Assembly: GCF_947623445.1 (NCBI RefSeq) | Contig: NC_135246.1 | Span: forward strand, 15,607,856-15,671,855 | Length of the DNA: 64,000 nucleotides | Direction: 5' to 3' | Origin: Clavelina lepadiformis | Lineage: Eukaryota > Chordata > Ascidiacea > Aplousobranchia > Clavelinidae | In this document: in pieces, positions 47,729 to 59,026 of the stretch | Layout: each line of letters begins with the position of its first letter | How positions within the stretch are numbered: the stretch's first letter is position 1 | Translations under genes and position numbers: made by a program | The notes under the pieces: generated by a model | What the model saw: only the letters and a program-made list of their open reading frames with translations | Database searches by the model: none | Told to the model about the DNA's origin: nothing

Positions 47729-48920
47729 GTATAGAAACTGACATCTGCTACACGTTATTTTCGTAAGCCGAGTAGGCCATATTTGTCAGCTATTTTAAAA
47801 TAAAAAATTTGTTGTTTGTGCGGCAATTGCATCCAGCATGCTAAACATAGATGAAAATGACACAAGAATATGTCGGTCACCTGCTAGGATTATGAATTAT
47901 GGTGTCACTGTTAATTATGCACGTGTAACGATCCATATATATGCAATGACATTCCTGAAATGAGATACTAATATATTAACTGCAAACGGCCAATAACCTG
48001 CAAATAATTTTCATTCCCTTCAAACAGCTCAGCATGTAACCTAAACACACCCTGCAAGTTCAGACACAATACATGAGCATGCCCAAATGTCGAAGAATGT
48101 AACACACATTGACGACGCTTCATAATTTTTCAGTAGTGAGTTTTTCTTGAGATGTGGAAAAAATTTGTTAATAACCAACAGAGCGTTTAGATTTGTCTGA
48201 TTTGCGTAAATTTATCCAATTCTGCAAAGGATGTTTGGAGTGAACAAACTAGGCGAGCGTTAAGCATGCCAGCATCGCCAGAATACGTTTTAAAGTTGGT
48301 TGAAACTTGAATTTCTGCAACATGCCAGGTGTTCTAAAGCGCCCAAATCTATTTGTTGTGGGTGCATATTCCCAACGTTACCACTCGGACAAATTCACTG
48401 ATGACAACGACGGAAGAAAAGTGATTTTACAAATAAACTTACGTGAAAAATCATACCAACATCAATCATAACAAGATAAGATATAAAACTTGCAATTTTG
48501 GCTTAAGTATCGTTTAGGCAGTTTTTGCGTCTCATTTGTGAGTTAACTTCTTCAGATTTTCCGTGATAGTAGAGCTTGCACGTTTGCAACGTTTATCATC
48601 ATGCAATTCCATTCGATGGTTTCATAGTTTCCATGGTTTTAAATGTCACGTTTTAGTTTTAATATTTTATTTATTTCTTATACCATAGTTTATCTTTTAC
48701 AGTTTACACGTTTAATAACATTTATATTTCAAGATTAGTATTACGAGTTTTATTACGAGACTTTGTTTTACGCAGTAATTGGTGGTACCAGCATGGTGGT
48801 GGGCCCAAAGGACCAGTGCATACGCTAAAATGACCAAGTGTTGTGATTCAGCAAAAAATATTTAAATTTTTATAGACAAATTGTTTAAAATTTTACATTT
48901 CAAAAATTTTGCATATTTTA
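47729..48920. other. Intergenic, no gene seen
   Basis: AT-rich sequence without supported exons or repeats. Confidence 0.35.
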
Positions 48921-48929
48921 ACGTTTACA

Positions 48930-49315
48930 TATATCTTTGCAACATTTAGATAAATTGAAAGTGCTGCTGGTAATACAGCGAAAATCTGAAGCACTAAAGG
49001 CCGCCTTTGAACCGGTTTGCAAACATTGTCATCAGTTTTAGCGCCAAATATATCAAAAATAGGAACATTACATAAAATGACAAACCATCTGCTTCACACG
49101 AACAGTCGTCATGGGACTACGAAGATTTTGCAACCGAAAGTATGACGTCATTTCCCTAGCTTGCGTGAGAAGCATAACACGCTTGAACAGAAGTCACGAA
49201 AAATAAAAAATCATAGGAAGCGGAATAAATTGCGTTTATTTATATCACTGCATTATCCTTGCGCCCTTCGCTTTATTTTTAGAAGACCTATATAATATAT
49301 TCTCAATTTTAGGCA
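48930..49315. repeat. Block X, copy 1
   Basis: Matches 60430-60905: CACATTTAGATAAAT-like start, AACATTGTCATCAGTTTTAGC, TTGCAACCGAAAGTATGACG, GGAAGCGGAATAA and a right end GCTTTATTTTTAGAA. It lies directly left of segmental duplicate G copy 2. Confidence 0.6.
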
Positions 49316-49379
49316 TTATCCAATCAACTTTTATTGAAATCCAAATTTTGCGAATTTTCACGCGCCTTACACGATGAAG

Positions 49380-51220
49380 ATAACCCAAGTTTGACGTAAT
49401 TAGAAACCCTACTAGCATATAAGCAAGTGTTTGTGTCCACTCCTTGCCCCAAAGCTTGCCAACCTCACCGGTTTCGGAGATTTTTCATCAAAGCCGTTTT
49501 CAAGAATTATTACAGCGAATTGAAAACTTTGCCAGGAATACAGTACAATGGTATATGTGGTGTCAACTATATCAATGTGACACAATAGGGTTCCATTAGA
49601 ATAGTGGCTGTATAAAGTTACAGCTATTGAGTTCTTACGTGGCAGTAGCTGGAAAATAATCATTTCACAGTCATACTTTAACAATATTTCCCAAATGAAT
49701 TTATTAGTAGGCCAATATTTGTCATTACGATTGTCATTTGTCATTATTATATTTCACAGTCGTTACACAAATAAAATACGTACCACAGACAAACCAGTCA
49801 CGTGTACTTCATAACAGATAACAGTTTTGCAAGGCATGGTATCATTTGACTGTTGTATTCTAATCACAAGCCGGAGTCTGATGGATATTTTTCACGTCGC
49901 GGAGGAGCGTCAGCAATAAGATAATAATAGATCAATATTTTCCGCATGCTGTCGCTAAAGAAACAAATACGGTTAGCTGACTGCCAACGTACTGTCAACC
50001 GTGCGTGTTGAATAAAAATTTCAAGGCCTTTAACTGACAAATAATATAGTTAAATTGTCTTGAAACTAATGGTAACAAAAGCCTAAAAAAACTTTTTTTA
50101 ACCATCTGTTATCAACATCATAGTCATAAGATAACCGAAAGAGTATCAATTTTGTGTATTTGCTCGAGAACGTAATTATTTTTGCATCCCTTTGGGCACA
50201 ATTGTAAAACGTATCTGATTTGACTTAGTTTCAAATTTTATCATGTTTATTTGCGTCAGACAATTCTTGATGCGAACTGTCGGCCATGACTCAGCACAAT
50301 CATTCCTTTTTTGGTGAAGTTAGATGAAACGCTTTAGACAAATGCTGAAACATGAAGAAAGATTGCTGGGTCGTCCAGGTTCAAAGTGTCTACAAACAGC
50401 CGTGCATCATAATTTTAGAATGCGAAAGTTTAAAAAGAACAACTTGGTATAAAATAGTTTTTAATTTTTTTTTAAAAACCTGAGTCAAAGCTTTTTTGGT
50501 TGTCAAGTAGCATGTATAGAAATCGTAAATATAAACAAGAACGTTTTCGTGAACATGATATAGACCGTGATGCAGAAAAGACTTAAACATTATATTTTTG
50601 TAAGTTCATTAAATCTGGAATTTATTTCATGTTTTGGACCAAAGTTTTTGTAGCCGAATTTTTTACAATTTTTACAAAGTCATCCTTACATGCAGACACG
50701 ATTTTTTAAACAGTTTACAAATATAAGAGAGTATTTCTATCCCGTTTGGGTATAAAATTGAGTTATATACTAAGGTTTTGTCGGTTGGGAGAAAACATTT
50801 TATTTTTGTAGCAAAATCTTGAAAACCGAAGTACTTAGCTTACGATGTGATACTTGCTTACAAACATTGTTTATGACATGGGAGTATTATTTTTTATCCA
50901 TTTTTATACTAAAAATATTTTATTAAATTTTAAAAAGTTACCGCACCTGACACACCTACAAACTATTTGATCAACAACGGATAAATTAAATCAGTTACTT
51001 TTATAAGGATAACGCGTGCCCTGCGGCTTTGCGGTACAATAAAACTTAACTGGAGTGGGCGACCGCCTATACGATTGGTGACCAGACGATATGACGAAAC
51101 TGTCGTATTTAGCACAAACTCTTGTTTGAATATATGACTATACTGAGGTTTGGTCATACATCGTTGTGCCCAACTTCTCCTAACAAACATTAGTTTCGAT
51201 GTGAGAGAAATAACCTGCCA
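49380..51220. repeat. Segmental duplicate G, copy 2
   Basis: Partner of 43680-46960, shorter because it lacks the 44.0-45.8 kb insert. Its left end has TTTGACGTAATTAG and then CATATAAGCAAG, a CRE plus TATA arrangement pointing right, also seen near the F1 promoter. No exon of a peptide gene was recognised inside it. Confidence 0.55.
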
Positions 51221-51263
51221 GTGTTACTCATGGTTCGAACTTCACCTCATTTCGCCTAGTACT

Positions 51264-51335
51264 TGGAGCTCTTTATAAAGAGCTTGATATAAGCAAGTTC
51301 ATGTCATAAGTCTACGTTCATGTCATAAGTCATTA
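51264..51335 (+). promoter_or_regulatory. F1 promoter with palindromic TATA and tandem 19-mer
   Basis: 51267-51284 reads AGCTCTTTATAAAGAGCT, a perfect 18-bp palindrome centred on TATAAA. It is followed by GATATAAGCAAG and two tandem copies of GTTCATGTCATAAGTC at 51297-51333. The start codon lies at 51406, implying a leader of about 100 nt. Confidence 0.6.
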
Positions 51336-51405
51336 AGTTTACTGACCCAACGGCTACTGTGTCTACAACTGCGTGTGGGAGCAGATTATTTGTCAAGATT
51401 TTAAA

Positions 51406-52354
51406 ATGAAGAACGTGGTTTTTGTGCTTACGCTGATTTTCTTTGTCGCCGCCATTTGCGCAGGTTTGTCCATACTTAGTTATTACAATAGGGTTGATGG
51501 TAAACAAAGCCCACTTACTGTGATAAAATTATCATATTTCCTTGCGTTCAAGTGCTGCATGACAGCAGTGTAGATCGCAAGTTAAACTTCTTTGGAACAG
51601 ACGTATAATTGTACCTTTCATTGCTAGTACCTCTCGGCTAAAGCTTGCCTACGTAGTATAATCAGAAGTAGGCTGTAGCTATAGTATCCACTAAAAGCGT
51701 GGCTTAAGTGAAACTGAATTTTAATTAACCTAAATTTTAGTTGGATTTAGCATAAAACGCGTAGGTGACTTTACAATGTTATTCACTTTCATGGTAGTTC
51801 CACTTGACAAGAGAAACTCTTACAACGGATTAGTCGAAAAGTCGTCACGTGATTCCTTGATTCGTAGCAAGCGATCCTACCATATCATGAGAGTTACGGT
51901 GAGTTATGGGGGCAAGATAAAATATTTTGTTTTGTAAGTAATTATATAAATTTTTGAAGATAATAGCGTAATGTGCTGCTAAAGAATAAAATAGTGCTTT
52001 GGGCACTTTTTTTCATTCAGATAATGTGTGACAACCCTTGCAGACGGCATCCACAGACGAAAAAATATATGGGATCATGCATTAATAAACCATATCCACG
52101 TAGGTTACTCGTTTCGCTTTGTTTTTTCTGCTTATTTTTCTAAAATATTATTGATCAGCACCGTTTTTTAGCGTGAATAAATTTGTCTGTTAGTTTATAT
52201 TCTTCATTTTAAACTTACTATTCTTGTAACTCTGTTTAAGTAGGTTAGCTTATTATCCATGTAAATCTACATACATATATTTGTAATTGCAGATCTTTGC
52301 AACTTTTGCCGATACAGTTTTCACTGCGGACAATTTAGTTCTTACGTGGCGTAG
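51406..52354 (+). CDS. F1: secreted six-cysteine peptide precursor with RSKR site
   Basis: Four exons: 51406-51463, 51798-51898, 52021-52099 and 52293-52354. Introns 334, 122 and 193 nt, phases 1-0-1, product 99 aa. Signal peptide MKNVVFVLTLIFFVAAICA. Propeptide VPLDKRNSYNGLVEKSSRDS, then LIRSKR, a textbook furin site, and SYHIMRVT. Cysteine domain IMCDNPCRRHPQTKKYMGSC, then HLCNFCRYSFHCGQFSSYVA. Spacing is C-x3-C-x12-C-x8-C-x2-C-x5-C; net charge about +6. It is closest in spacing and in CxxCRY to the A and B families. An in-frame ATG 33 nt upstream would add 11 residues in front; the MKN start gives the normal signal peptide. The first donor is GTTTGT, the weakest in the gene. Confidence 0.9.
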
Positions 52355-54480
52355 GCATCATTCTGTTTTTAATTGGCCTTCCCCGTATAAGAAGATGTAT
52401 TAAAAAGATATGTATTTTTGAAGGTTTGGTTTTTCTGTTTTGTTTTATTGCGTGTTGTTGTTATGTTTCACATGAGAACAGCGATTGGAGGTGTGATGTC
52501 AACCGTTTTCAAATAAACACTGTGATTTTGCGTAATTATCCGCTTGTGCGTTGTAATATAATCGAACTATAATACAAGAGTGTATTGGGTTTGAGAGCTG
52601 TATCGACGTTGTATACTTAGAATCATTATATATCAACAAACATTCTGTCCTTATAAACCCGGAGGGCTTTGCCGTTATTCATTGCGCAAAAGCATGTGAT
52701 TTTATTGTATTGTCGCAACGATCAGCTTCAATTTACTCCCTTTTCCTAAGTTAATAGCAAAAAATGAAAAACACTAAAATAAAGTTACTGAGAAAAAGCA
52801 GTATCAAGATATTTAGATATACCTGTGACGTATCTAGCAGTATGTATTACCTCGAAATATCGAAAACATTATTCGGATCAACGTTTATAACTTATTAGCG
52901 AGATGAGATAGATATCTCAAATGCTGTGATATATAGATAGCACCGAGACGAAAGAATTACAAATTCTAAACGAGTGAAGCCACGTATATCACCAAGTAAG
53001 TAGTGTATCTTTATCACTGACTAGAGTTCAGCCATAAGGCTGGCTTATGCACGTTTAAGGTCATTAGTGTGTTAGTAACATATATGTATTTATAGCACCG
53101 CAATCGGAAATTGACTGTTCACCCGGATTCGGTACAAGTGTTCCTGTATGATCGATTAATCGTATATAGTTGAATTAGAAACATGGCCTTTTGCAATGGT
53201 GGTTCATGCAATACCTCAATCTTATGACAAAAGTATTACGTCAAAAGCCTAGAAATTCCAGACTTCCCAAATTATATCGTATGGCTTTAATATAACTGCA
53301 AAAGCAAATACGCAAACATGGTTATAGTTTTTATGGTTTTGACGGTAAGCAATAGTGGCCTTATTTGGCTACCACGCCTTACACCAAATCTCAGACCGGT
53401 TGTAGTAGACAAAACGGTAACAACCTTAAAATAATTCAGAAAGTTTAAAAGCGCTTAATTGATACATATCACGCCACGTGACGTAGCTTGAGACACTGCG
53501 CCAAACTACTGATTTCCTTATTTGAAACAAATTGCACATCAAAATCCAGACTGGAAAACTACATGACGTAATGTTTTACGCAGAGGTGCTGTGGCAAAAA
53601 TGTATAGTACGGTATGTTTTCCATCCCCTTTCCATTTCATTTTATTCTCAGATAAACCTATGCTGACATGAGTCCTGATTAGGCCGAATTACTCCTTTTT
53701 TATGCGATTGATAAACTGGAAGGGTGTTTATGATATCACCGATGGACTTGTTGTTATCGATTTAAGCATGGGAAAGACCGATAAAGGACGCAGCAATCGA
53801 TTATTCCAACAGCGCAAGCACTGGAAAACGTTTGGTAACGTCAGCAGCAAATACCAGCGTATAAAAGCGCATCAGTCACAGACGCTCCAAAAGCCTTTAC
53901 ATTTATTACCTACTGATACTGCGGAGTGGAATAAATAATGTTTACCAAGAACTGATTGAAACAAGAAAATATTTTACTCAAGCATTACGCCGAACAGACA
54001 ATTATTATAGAAAGTAATCAGTAATATAAATAATCTTTATAAATGTTGATAACCAGCCAACCATGAGCAAAAAACGTTGCTCAATTTTAACAAATGGGTA
54101 CAAATTTTCAAATAGCATTCAAACAAGAACAAAGTAAACCAATAGGTTTATTACAGTATTATGCTAACATGGTGCTTATGTATATGGAAAAATTATTGAA
54201 GTTTTTACCTTTTTTGAAACTTGGCTGAGCTCATACAGAACTTTCTTGCCTTGTGGGTTTTATATTTGTTTAACTTAACAAGCTCGCAAGCTCAGTTAGC
54301 TCAACAAACAAGTGAAGTTTACAGATCAAAAGTTTCTGTGCGGTCGTACACGTGCAGTGTTTGACCAAGGAATGTACTTAGAGTATTTTCTTTCAACAGA
54401 CTATGGAAAGCTTTTCGCTGGTCTATTTGCTTGCCATATATATTAATCTGCAGTTTTGTTCATCGTGCCCACGCCTAACT
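52355..54480. other. Intergenic with a promoter-like site
   Basis: No supported exon. At 53850-53870 the plus strand reads ACCAGCGTATAAAAGCGC, 26 nt after AACGTCAGC. The same ACCAGCGTATAAAA recurs at 62318-62332. A 78-aa frame at 53702-53938 overlaps this site and ends next to AATAAATAATG; I do not recognise it. Confidence 0.35.
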
Positions 54481-55504
54481 CGCACACCTACTGCAAAAAA
54501 CGGACTTAGTTGAATGGTGTAATAATTGCCGTGCACGACAATAGAATGTGAGGTATTCTAACAATAGAACCATTTTTACAAATAGGTTTCAAGCTCAATA
54601 ACTTTCGTCAACCCAAATAATAATTGGCTGAAAATAAGTCATTGTAAAAAAGTTATGGCATTGTTGAAAGTCAACAAGACAATACAAAAGCGTGGGATTG
54701 TATATATCGTGATGAAATTATAAAGAAATGACGAAGATATGCAGATCAAAACCACTTTTTTCACAATAGTGGTAGCCAAAGAGAAATCCTAAACAGAGAA
54801 GATTAATATTATTAATTCTTTCCATGAAATATCGTAAAACTTCATACAATATTTACTGAAATTAATTCACAAATTTAATTTATTTAAATTATTCACATAA
54901 CTATAGCGGCTACTTGTGCGGTTCAATAGGCTACATCACTGGATTTACACTACGCCAAAGCTATAAACGCCAATTTGTACAATCCATGACTCGTCGGTTT
55001 ATAGTTATACTTATTCTTTATACTTTATATATACTTTATACAAAACCACTTCACCAAAATCTGTTTTTAAACAGGCGTTAGAAAACTGAAATTATTTTTG
55101 GCAACTTTACGATAAACAAATGACATAACAACGAAATCCCTGACGACGTTCATCCCCACTGATTGATGACGTGGTAAGCTTTGAAGTCACCGGATTCAGT
55201 TAGACCCGTTTTTTTTTTTTGAATGGTAAATTTTTAGCAAGCCTTGCTCAGAAAGTAAGTTTAGAAGTCAACAGAAGGACAAATATCACAGAATCAGACA
55301 AAGTGGAGCATGTCGTGCTGTGACAGTCGACGTTTCTGACGGTCAACAAGAAAAGTTGCCTTTAAAGTTGTCTTATCCGTGCTTGGTATAATCGAGAAAA
55401 GATAATGAAAAGAACAGATAAAGTTTGCGTTTTACGTTTTTAAATATAGGCTAACCCCGTTTACCCCGAGCTGAAGTAAAAAACAACATTTTGTTTTTCA
55501 TTCC

Positions 55505-55940
55505 AGGTGACGTCAGGTTTAATTAGTTCTTACTAACAAACAAAATTTGGCTAGCAATGTTTCATGCTTCCCTAAACTATGCTTTTTTTTAAAAAAAGTT
55601 TACGTAATTGCAACGTCATAAAAACAATGATACGTATTGTGACCTGTATTCGACATGTCCCATGTAAACGCAATTTTACGAAATAAATCATCAATTTAAC
55701 AGCGGTTATATGGTCACGAAGCCAAAAACGTAAGATCTAGACTTCGAAGGTTGCATGCGGCCATATGTGAAACAGCATACACGAGACGTTCCCATATCTC
55801 TAAGGACGTCACACTTCACTTTTTCCTAAAACGTGAACAAGTCTTACATGATTGCATGCGAGTGCAGCACACAGTGAGCGTTTAGTCATGAAATCGCTGT
55901 AGCTATTTCCGTTCATGTGTTTCTGTTCTATAAAGGCTGG
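55505..55940 (+). promoter_or_regulatory. B1 promoter: CRE sites and TATA box
   Basis: A perfect GTGACGTCA lies near 55507, GGACGTCAC at about 55804, and CTATAAAGGCTGG at 55928. The start codon is 148 bp past the TATA box, implying a leader of about 115 nt. Confidence 0.65.
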
Positions 55941-56075
55941 CGGGCGCGTGCTACCATTCACATGAAAACTTCCTTGAAGCAGACAAGACTTAGAATTCTG
56001 CAACTGCGTTTACAGACCAGAACTTCGTTGCGTTTTCGGTAAAACTTTAAAACGGGGCTAATATTGCAGAAAATA

Positions 56076-56912
56076 ATGAAGTCTGTTGTTGTCATGCTCG
56101 CTTTGGTTTGTGTATTTGCTGTCATCCACACAGGTGAGCTGAAGCATTGCTGTTTGAGTAGAACAATTTTTAAAGAATCTTGGAATTAGACAGTAAAATC
56201 TATCATCAAATTTTACAGGACAATTTCGCTCTTCGTTTTATAAAGAAATGCTTTTACTACATCTTTGTAACGTTACGTTGTTCACGTTGTTCTTAATGAT
56301 GTTTTATGTTTTTACTTATAGTGTCGATTATGTTGTGCAGTTTCCAGCGAGGAATCGGAAGCAACAAATCTTGCTCGAGCCAGAGTAAGAAGGGCGGCGC
56401 AGACAATTGCAGTTACCGACAAGCAAAATCAAGTATGTTGCATATGGATCTTCTCGTAACTTGCTGCTTACAATTATGCAACAGTACTTTATTTTACCTG
56501 TAATCTTATTTGTTTAAAACTACCCGAAAAAATGAATGTTTTTGAATTTATTTTTTTATCGGATGAAAGCAAAGTTTAGTAACATAGTAAATGCAAGGTG
56601 TCTTTGTTGTAAACTCTGACAGATATCCAATCACTGTGACAATTGCTTTGCTTTTTGCAGTTTAATTGTCGTCATTACTGCCTGAGAAGCAGTTTAACCA
56701 AAAAATACATCGCAATTTGCGACAAAGGTAAGTTTAGTTTGTTGTAATACATGAATAACACTTCAGTTTACTTTAGCAATGAATAATATTTAAGACGAAT
56801 TAATAAAGTCATTGTTGATGTACATCACCAACTATATGTTTATTTGCTTTTAGTGAAATGCTATATTTGTCGGCGACACTTGAAGTGCAAAACGGTCTCA
56901 AAGATGTTTTAA
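56076..56912 (+). CDS. B1: secreted six-cysteine strongly basic peptide precursor
   Basis: Four exons: 56076-56133, 56341-56432, 56661-56727 and 56854-56912. Introns 207, 228 and 126 nt, phases 1-0-1, product 91 aa. Signal peptide MKSVVVMLALVCVFAVIHT. Propeptide VSSEESEATNLARARVRR is acidic at its start and ends in a furin-type RVRR. The mature part begins AAQTIAVTDKQNQ, then FNCRHYCLRSSLTKKYIAIC and DKVKCYICRRHLKCKTVSKM, ending F. Spacing is C-x3-C-x12-C-x4-C-x2-C-x5-C; charge about +10 over 54 residues with no Glu. The acidic propeptide plus basic mature peptide is the layout of many antimicrobial peptide precursors, so a membrane-active defence role is a fair inference. B2 is its tandem twin. 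Confidence 0.93.
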
Positions 56913-58499
56913 GAGCCGTCATGGTGACACCAAAAGCATTCTAGCATTCATTTCAAACGTCACTCTATAGTCTATGCCACTGGAAAAATTACTGTTGGAT
57001 TTCATTCATTTGTCTAATACAGCACAGACATCTTACTAGGCCGTATTTATTTGCTTACTGCTGCTGGATTGGTTCTTGCGACTAATTGCATCAACGATAT
57101 AATTCATCTGTAACCGATAATAACAATTAAAGCAAATAGCAATCAATTGAAAGTGACAATTCAAGCCTATATGTAAAAATATTGTAATTTTCTGTTTGAT
57201 TGTAACTCAACTTGCAGCAAATCTTATTTTGTTCTTTTTTTTATTACGAACAAATTGTTTTTTGAAACAACGATACCAAGTGACTAACATTTACTGATCA
57301 TAACATCTTTAAATCATGTTTCATTATTTGTCCTAAGACCTATAGTGCCTTTAACTTTTAGTTTTGACTACGGTGCTTTTTGCATAAATATATTCCACGA
57401 TTGTCAAAATAGGTGTTGTTTGTACTATTTCTATGTGTTTGGAAATACAATTAACTTATAATTTTAAAAATATTCATTGATTTTTGCATGGATCGAGTCC
57501 TTTGGACCAAACCTTGGCCACATTTAGATAAATCGAAAGCAGTACTAGCACGACAATACTGCAAAAACGGACTTAGTGTGTGCGGCATTCTAACAATAGC
57601 ACCGTTTTACAGATAGGTTTCAACTTTCAAGCTCAATAACTATCGTCAACCCAAATAATAATTGGCTGAAAATAAGTCATTGCAAAAAAGTTATGGCATT
57701 GTGGAAATTCAGCAAGACAATACAAAAGCGTGAGAATGTATATCGTGATGAAATTATTATGAAATGACGAAGATATGCAGATCAAAACCAATTTTTTCAC
57801 AATAGTGGTAGCCAAAGCGAAATCCCAAACAGAGAAGATTAATATTATTAATTCTTTCCTTGAAATATTCTAAAACTTCATAGAATATTTACTGAAATTA
57901 ATTCACAAATTTAATTTATTTAAATTATTCACATAACTATAGCGGCTACTTGTGCGGTTCAATAGGCTACATCGCTGGATTTACACTACGCCAAAGCTAT
58001 AAACGCCAATTTGTACAATCCATGACTCGTCGGTTTATACAAAACCACTTCACCAAAATCTGGTTTTAAACAGGCGTTAGAAAACTGAGATTATTTTTGG
58101 CAACTTTACGGTAAACAAATGACATAACAACGAAATCCCTGACGACGTTCATCCCCACTGATTGATGACGTGGTAAGCTTTGAAGTCACCGGATTCAGTT
58201 CGACCCGTTTTTTTGAATGGTAAATTTTTAGCAAGCCTTGCTCAGAAAGTAAGTTTAGAAGTCAACAGAAGGACAAATATCACAGAATCAGACAAAGTGG
58301 AGCATGTCGTGCTGTGACAGTCAACGTTTCTGACGGTCAACAAGAAAAGTTGCTTTTAAAGTTGTCTTATCCGTGCTTGGTATAATCGAGAAGAGATAAT
58401 GAAAAGAACCGGTAAAGTTTGCGTTTTACGCTTTTAAATACAGGCTAACCCCGTTTACCCCGAGCCGAAGTAAAAAACAACATTTTGTTTTTCATTCCA

Positions 58500-58890
58500 G
58501 GTGACGTCAGGTTTAACAAGTTTTTACTTACAAATAAAATTTGGCTACCAATGTTTCGTGCTTCCCTAAACTATGTTTTTTTTTTTTAATTTACGTAATT
58601 GCAACGTCATAAAAACAATGATACGTATTGTGACCTGTATTCGACATGTCCAATGTAAACGCAATTTTACGAAACAAATCATCAATCTAGACTTCAAAGG
58701 TTGCATGCGGCCATATGTGAAACAGCATACACGAAACGTTTGCAAACCTTTAAGGACGTCACACTTCACTTACTCCAAAAAACGTGAACAAGTATTACAT
58801 GATTGCACGCGAGTGCAGCACACAGTGAGCGTTTAGCCATGAAATCGCTGTAGCTATTTCCGTTCATGTGTTACTGTTATATAAAGACTG
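58500..58890 (+). promoter_or_regulatory. B2 promoter: CRE sites and TATA box
   Basis: Same layout as B1: GTGACGTCA near 58500, GGACGTCAC at about 58754 and TATATAAAGACTGG at 58878. It is nearly identical to the B1 promoter, so the two genes are probably co-regulated. Confidence 0.65.
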
Positions 58891-59026
58891 GCGGGCGCGT
58901 GCTACCATTTACATGGAAACTTTCTCAAAGCAGACAAGACTTAGAATTCTGCAACTGCGTTTACAGACCAGAACTTTGTTGCGTTTTCGGTTAAAGTTTA
59001 AAACGGGACTAACATTGCAGAAAATA

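Larger units (their letters stand above)
54485..57555 (+). repeat. Tandem duplication unit 1 carrying B1
   Basis: This unit and 57556-60477 are direct duplicates that share everything from ACTGCAAAAACGG to CAGTACTAGCACGACA. Differences are few outside the mature-peptide exons. Unit 1 has about 38 extra bases of TTTATAC-type simple repeat near 55005-55042. Confidence 0.9.

Noticed and set aside
50361-50495. Plus-strand 44-codon frame MKKDCWVVQVQ with three cysteines
   Set aside because: No signal peptide, and it lies in duplicate G without a matching frame in the other copy.
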